Shown here one piece after another: positions 61,545-64,000 of a stretch of DNA of 64,000 nucleotides (its first letter is position 1; every line of letters begins with the position of its first letter). Origin of the DNA: Pseudomonas fluorescens (lineage in GTDB: Bacteria > Pseudomonadota > Gammaproteobacteria > Pseudomonadales > Pseudomonadaceae); NCBI RefSeq assembly GCF_902497895.1, contig NZ_CABVHQ010000027.1, positions 1 through 64,000 of the forward strand. Direction: 5' to 3'. The notes under the pieces are model-generated. The model made no database searches, was not told where the DNA came from, and saw only the letters and a program-made list of their open reading frames with translations. Both the position numbers and the translations under genes were made by a program.

Positions 61545-62180
61545 TTAACCGCGAGCCTTGGCCGCTGGACGTACAACCAGGTTGCCGCCAGTAGCGCCAG
61601 GAACAGCACCCTTGACCAACAACAGATTGCGTTCAGCGTCGACGCGCACTACTTCGAGGGACTGCACGGTCACGCGCTCAGCGCCCATATGACCGGACAT
61701 TTTTTTGCCCTTGAATACACGACCAGGAGTCTGGCACTGGCCAATAGAGCCCGGGACGCGGTGGGAAACGGAGTTACCGTGAGTGTTGTCTTGGCCACGG
61801 AAATTCCAACGCTTGATCGTACCCTGGAAGCCTTTACCTTTGGACTGACCGGTCACATCGACCAGTTGACCAGCGGCGAAGATTTCAGCGTTGATCAGAT
61901 CGCCTGCCTGGTACTCGCCTTCTTCAAGGCGGAATTCCATAACGGTACGACCAGCTGCAACGTTTGCTTTAGCGAAGTGACCTGCTTGAGCAGCAGTCAC
62001 ACGCGAAGCACGACGCTCGCCGACAGTGACTTGCACTGCACGATAGCCATCGGTTTCTTCAGTTTTGAACTGGGTGACGCGATTCGGCTCGATCTCAATG
62101 ACCGTGACCGGAATGGAGACACCTTCTTCGGTGAAAATACGGGTCATACCGCATTTACGACCGACTACACCAATAGTCAT
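61545..62180 (-). CDS. rplC: 50S ribosomal protein L3
   Basis: 211 residues from the ATG at 62180 (MTIGVVGRKCGMTRIFTEEG). GSIGQCQTPGRVFKGKKMSG contains the Gln that is methylated in E. coli L3. 80 bases after rpsJ. Confidence 0.97.
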   Translation of the reverse strand: MTIGVVGRKCGMTRIFTEEGVSIPVTVIEIEPNRVTQFKTEETDGYRAVQVTVGERRASRVTAAQAGHFAKANVAAGRTVMEFRLEEGEYQAGDLINAEIFAAGQLVDVTGQSKGKGFQGTIKRWNFRGQDNTHGNSVSHRVPGSIGQCQTPGRVFKGKKMSGHMGAERVTVQSLEVVRVDAERNLLLVKGAVPGATGGNLVVRPAAKARG

Positions 62181-62260
62181 GTTGTAAACCTCATGAGTGT
62201 ACGGGGCTTTCACCCGCTATGGCCGCCCATTTCAGAGCGTTACACGACTAAGACCGAGTC

Positions 62261-62572
62261 TTAGCCGAGGCTGATCTGTACTTCCACACCGGCCGCAAGA
62301 TCAAGCTTCATAAGTGCATCAACGGTTTTATCCGTTGGCTGGACGATGTCCAGTACGCGCTTATGAGTACGGATCTCGTACTGGTCGCGCGCGTCTTTGT
62401 TGACGTGCGGGGAGACCAGAACGGTGAACCGCTCTTTACGGGTAGGCAGTGGAATCGGACCACGCACTTGAGCACCAGTACGTTTCGCGGTTTCCACGAT
62501 TTCCTGGGTGGATTGGTCGATCAGGCGATGGTCAAAAGCCTTCAACCTGATACGGATTTGCTGATTTTGCAT
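62261..62572 (-). CDS. rpsJ: 30S ribosomal protein S10
   Basis: 103 residues: [20 protein letters not shown] and [20 protein letters not shown]. Also NusE, a part of antitermination complexes. First gene of the S10 unit, 64 bases after the promoter -10. Confidence 0.97.
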
Positions 62573-62635
62573 TGGATTTCAGACTCCAGGCTGCTATTCC
62601 CACCGAGCGCAATACGCCCGTTAAAAGGAGGCGCA

Positions 62636-62664
62636 ATTCTATAGACGGGCCCACACAGTGTCAA
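62636..62664 (-). promoter_or_regulatory. Sigma-70 promoter of the S10 operon
   Basis: On the minus strand a consensus-grade TTGACA (62659-62664), 17 bases, TAGAAT (62636-62641). It begins seven bases after the tuf terminator. Confidence 0.82.
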
Positions 62665-62670
62665 CCCAAT

Positions 62671-62698
62671 AAAAAAGCCCCCGCAAGCGGGGGCTCTT
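62671..62698 (-). terminator. Terminator after tuf
   Basis: AGCCCCCGC / GCGGGGGCT around a 2-base loop; on the minus strand followed by TTTTTT. 15 bases after the tuf stop. Confidence 0.93.
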
Positions 62699-62712
62699 TC
62701 ATCAATCAACGC

Positions 62713-63906
62713 TTAGGCGATGATTTTGGCTACGACGCCAGCGCCGACGGTACGACCGCCTTCACGAATAGCGAAACGCAGACCATCTTCCATTGCGATG
62801 GTTTTGATCAGGGTGACAACCATTTTCACGTTGTCGCCTGGCATTACCATTTCAACGCCTTCCGGCAGTTCGCAGTTACCGGTCACGTCAGTGGTCCGGA
62901 AGTAGAACTGTGGACGGTAGCCTTTGAAGAACGGAGTGTGACGACCGCCTTCTTCTTTGCTCAACACATACACTTCAGCTTCGAAGGTGGTGTGCGGCTT
63001 GACCGAACCTGGCTTGACCAGAACCTGGCCACGCTCAACGTCGTCACGCTTGGTACCACGCAGCAGAACGCCGCAGTTCTCGCCAGCACGACCTTCGTCG
63101 AGCAGCTTACGGAACATTTCAACACCGGTGCAGGTGGTGACGGTAGTGTCACGCAGACCAACGATTTCCAGTGGATCCTGAACCTTGACGATACCGCGCT
63201 CGATACGACCAGTCACAACAGTACCGCGACCGGAGATCGAGAATACGTCTTCGATTGGCATCAGGAACGGCTTGTCGATAACACGGATTGGATCTGGAAT
63301 GTAGCTGTCCAGAGTCTCAACCAGTTTACGAACGGCAGTGGTGCCCATTTCGTTGTCGTCTTGGCCGTTCAGAGCCATCAGAGCGGAACCGATGATGATC
63401 GGAGTGTCGTCGCCCGGGAAGTCGTAAGTGCTCAGCAGATCGCGCACTTCCATCTCAACCAGTTCCAGCAGCTCAGCGTCGTCAACCATGTCAGCCTTGT
63501 TCAGGAAGACAACGATGTACGGAACGCCTACCTGGCGGGACAGCAGGATGTGCTCACGGGTTTGTGGCATCGGACCATCAGCGGCCGAGCAAACCAGGAT
63601 AGCGCCGTCCATCTGTGCAGCACCGGTGATCATGTTCTTCACATAGTCAGCGTGACCTGGGCAGTCAACGTGAGCGTAGTGACGGATCAGCGAGTTGTAT
63701 TCAACGTGTGCGGTGTTGATGGTGATACCACGAGCCTTTTCTTCCGGTGCGCTGTCGATCTTGTCGAAAGCAACAGCGGCCGAACCGAAAACTTCGGAGC
63801 AGACACGAGTCAGAGCAGCGGTCAGCGTGGTTTTACCGTGGTCAACGTGACCAATGGTGCCAACGTTGACGTGCGGGAGGTCACGTACAAATTTTTCTTT
63901 AGCCAC
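62713..63906 (-). CDS. tuf: Elongation factor Tu
   Basis: 397 residues. GTP-binding motifs GHVDHGKTT, DCPGH and NKADM in domain 1, then the two beta-barrel domains (about 210-397). It delivers aminoacyl-tRNA to the ribosome. Downstream of fusA, as in the str operon; pseudomonads generally have a second copy elsewhere. Confidence 0.98.
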   Translation of the reverse strand: MAKEKFVRDLPHVNVGTIGHVDHGKTTLTAALTRVCSEVFGSAAVAFDKIDSAPEEKARGITINTAHVEYNSLIRHYAHVDCPGHADYVKNMITGAAQMDGAILVCSAADGPMPQTREHILLSRQVGVPYIVVFLNKADMVDDAELLELVEMEVRDLLSTYDFPGDDTPIIIGSALMALNGQDDNEMGTTAVRKLVETLDSYIPDPIRVIDKPFLMPIEDVFSISGRGTVVTGRIERGIVKVQDPLEIVGLRDTTVTTCTGVEMFRKLLDEGRAGENCGVLLRGTKRDDVERGQVLVKPGSVKPHTTFEAEVYVLSKEEGGRHTPFFKGYRPQFYFRTTDVTGNCELPEGVEMVMPGDNVKMVVTLIKTIAMEDGLRFAIREGGRTVGAGVVAKIIA

Positions 63907-63936
63907 GACAATTAACTCCTTGCCTAAAGGACTGAA

Positions 63937-64000
63937 TCAGCCTTGTTTTTTAGTGACAGCTTCGACGATATGCGACGGAGCTACATCGTATTTTTTGAAT
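63937..64000 (-). CDS. fusA: Elongation factor G, C-terminal end (partial)
   Basis: Only the last 20 codons and the stop are in the window: FKKYDVAPSHIVEAVTKKQG. These match the end of EF-G, and the place 30 bases before tuf is that of fusA in the str operon. Confidence 0.9.
   Translation of the reverse strand, partial: FKKYDVAPSHIVEAVTKKQG

Noticed and set aside
62572..63915. 447-codon open frame opposite tuf
   Set aside because: Antisense of a highly biased gene; EF-Tu motifs are on the minus strand.
1..64000. CRISPR arrays, prophage, insertion sequences, tRNA or rRNA genes
   Set aside because: No regularly spaced repeats with unique spacers, no transposase or integrase frames and no tRNA-like cloverleaf or rRNA sequence were recognised on either strand.

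Overview
The window is a piece of chromosome from a Pseudomonas of the fluorescens group. The gene content, the GC-rich codon use, the many REP-type intergenic repeats, and the order ssb / YajR-like MFS / uvrA / ftnA / katA / rplQ (the order I know from the P. aeruginosa chromosome) all point this way. No rRNA, tRNA, CRISPR array, transposase or integrase was seen.

Left part (1-9800). A DUF294/CBS/cyclic-nucleotide-binding protein and a DnaQ-like exonuclease form a two-gene unit. Next comes an iron cell-surface-signalling set: FecI-type sigma, FecR-type regulator, TonB-dependent receptor with a signalling (STN) domain, PepSY membrane protein and a 62-residue membrane protein. A glutathione S-transferase follows.

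Accessory patch (about 10000-20950). Three orphan RHS-core genes (10117, 11370, 19883) each carry about 173 residues of conserved core ending in a DPxGH motif, then an unrelated, AT-richer C-terminal tip. All three have the same 16-base palindrome 67-68 bases before the start codon. The tip of the third looks like a eukaryotic F-box domain behind a Lys-Pro/Thr-Pro repeat linker. Between the second and third lie creD-creC-creB, a retropepsin-like protease gene, a DUF2780 gene, an anti-sigma remnant without its sigma factor, and a DUF3077 gene behind a structured leader.

Middle part (20950-41200). A one-carbon cluster on the minus strand (glyA-soxBDAG-purU-fdhA) handles sarcosine, formaldehyde, formyl-THF and serine/glycine. 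Then come a TraX-like membrane protein, low-specificity threonine aldolase, a DUF72 / endonuclease-phosphatase / clsB / ybhN-like operon (phospholipid-related), an alpha/beta hydrolase with a DUF3182 gene, a chloroperoxidase-like hydrolase and an Xre-RES toxin-antitoxin pair.

Right part (41476-64000). ssb and a YajR-like transporter, uvrA in the opposite direction, then ftnA and katA, and the large minus-strand ribosomal cluster: the end of fusA, tuf, the S10 and spc genes (rpsJ to rpmJ), and the alpha genes (rpsM, rpsK, rpsD, rpoA, rplQ). Three gaps in this cluster each hold a hairpin directly followed by a good sigma-70 promoter, so it is probably read as several units.

The most unusual material is the RHS set, above all the RHS core/F-box fusion and the shared palindrome at a fixed distance from each start.
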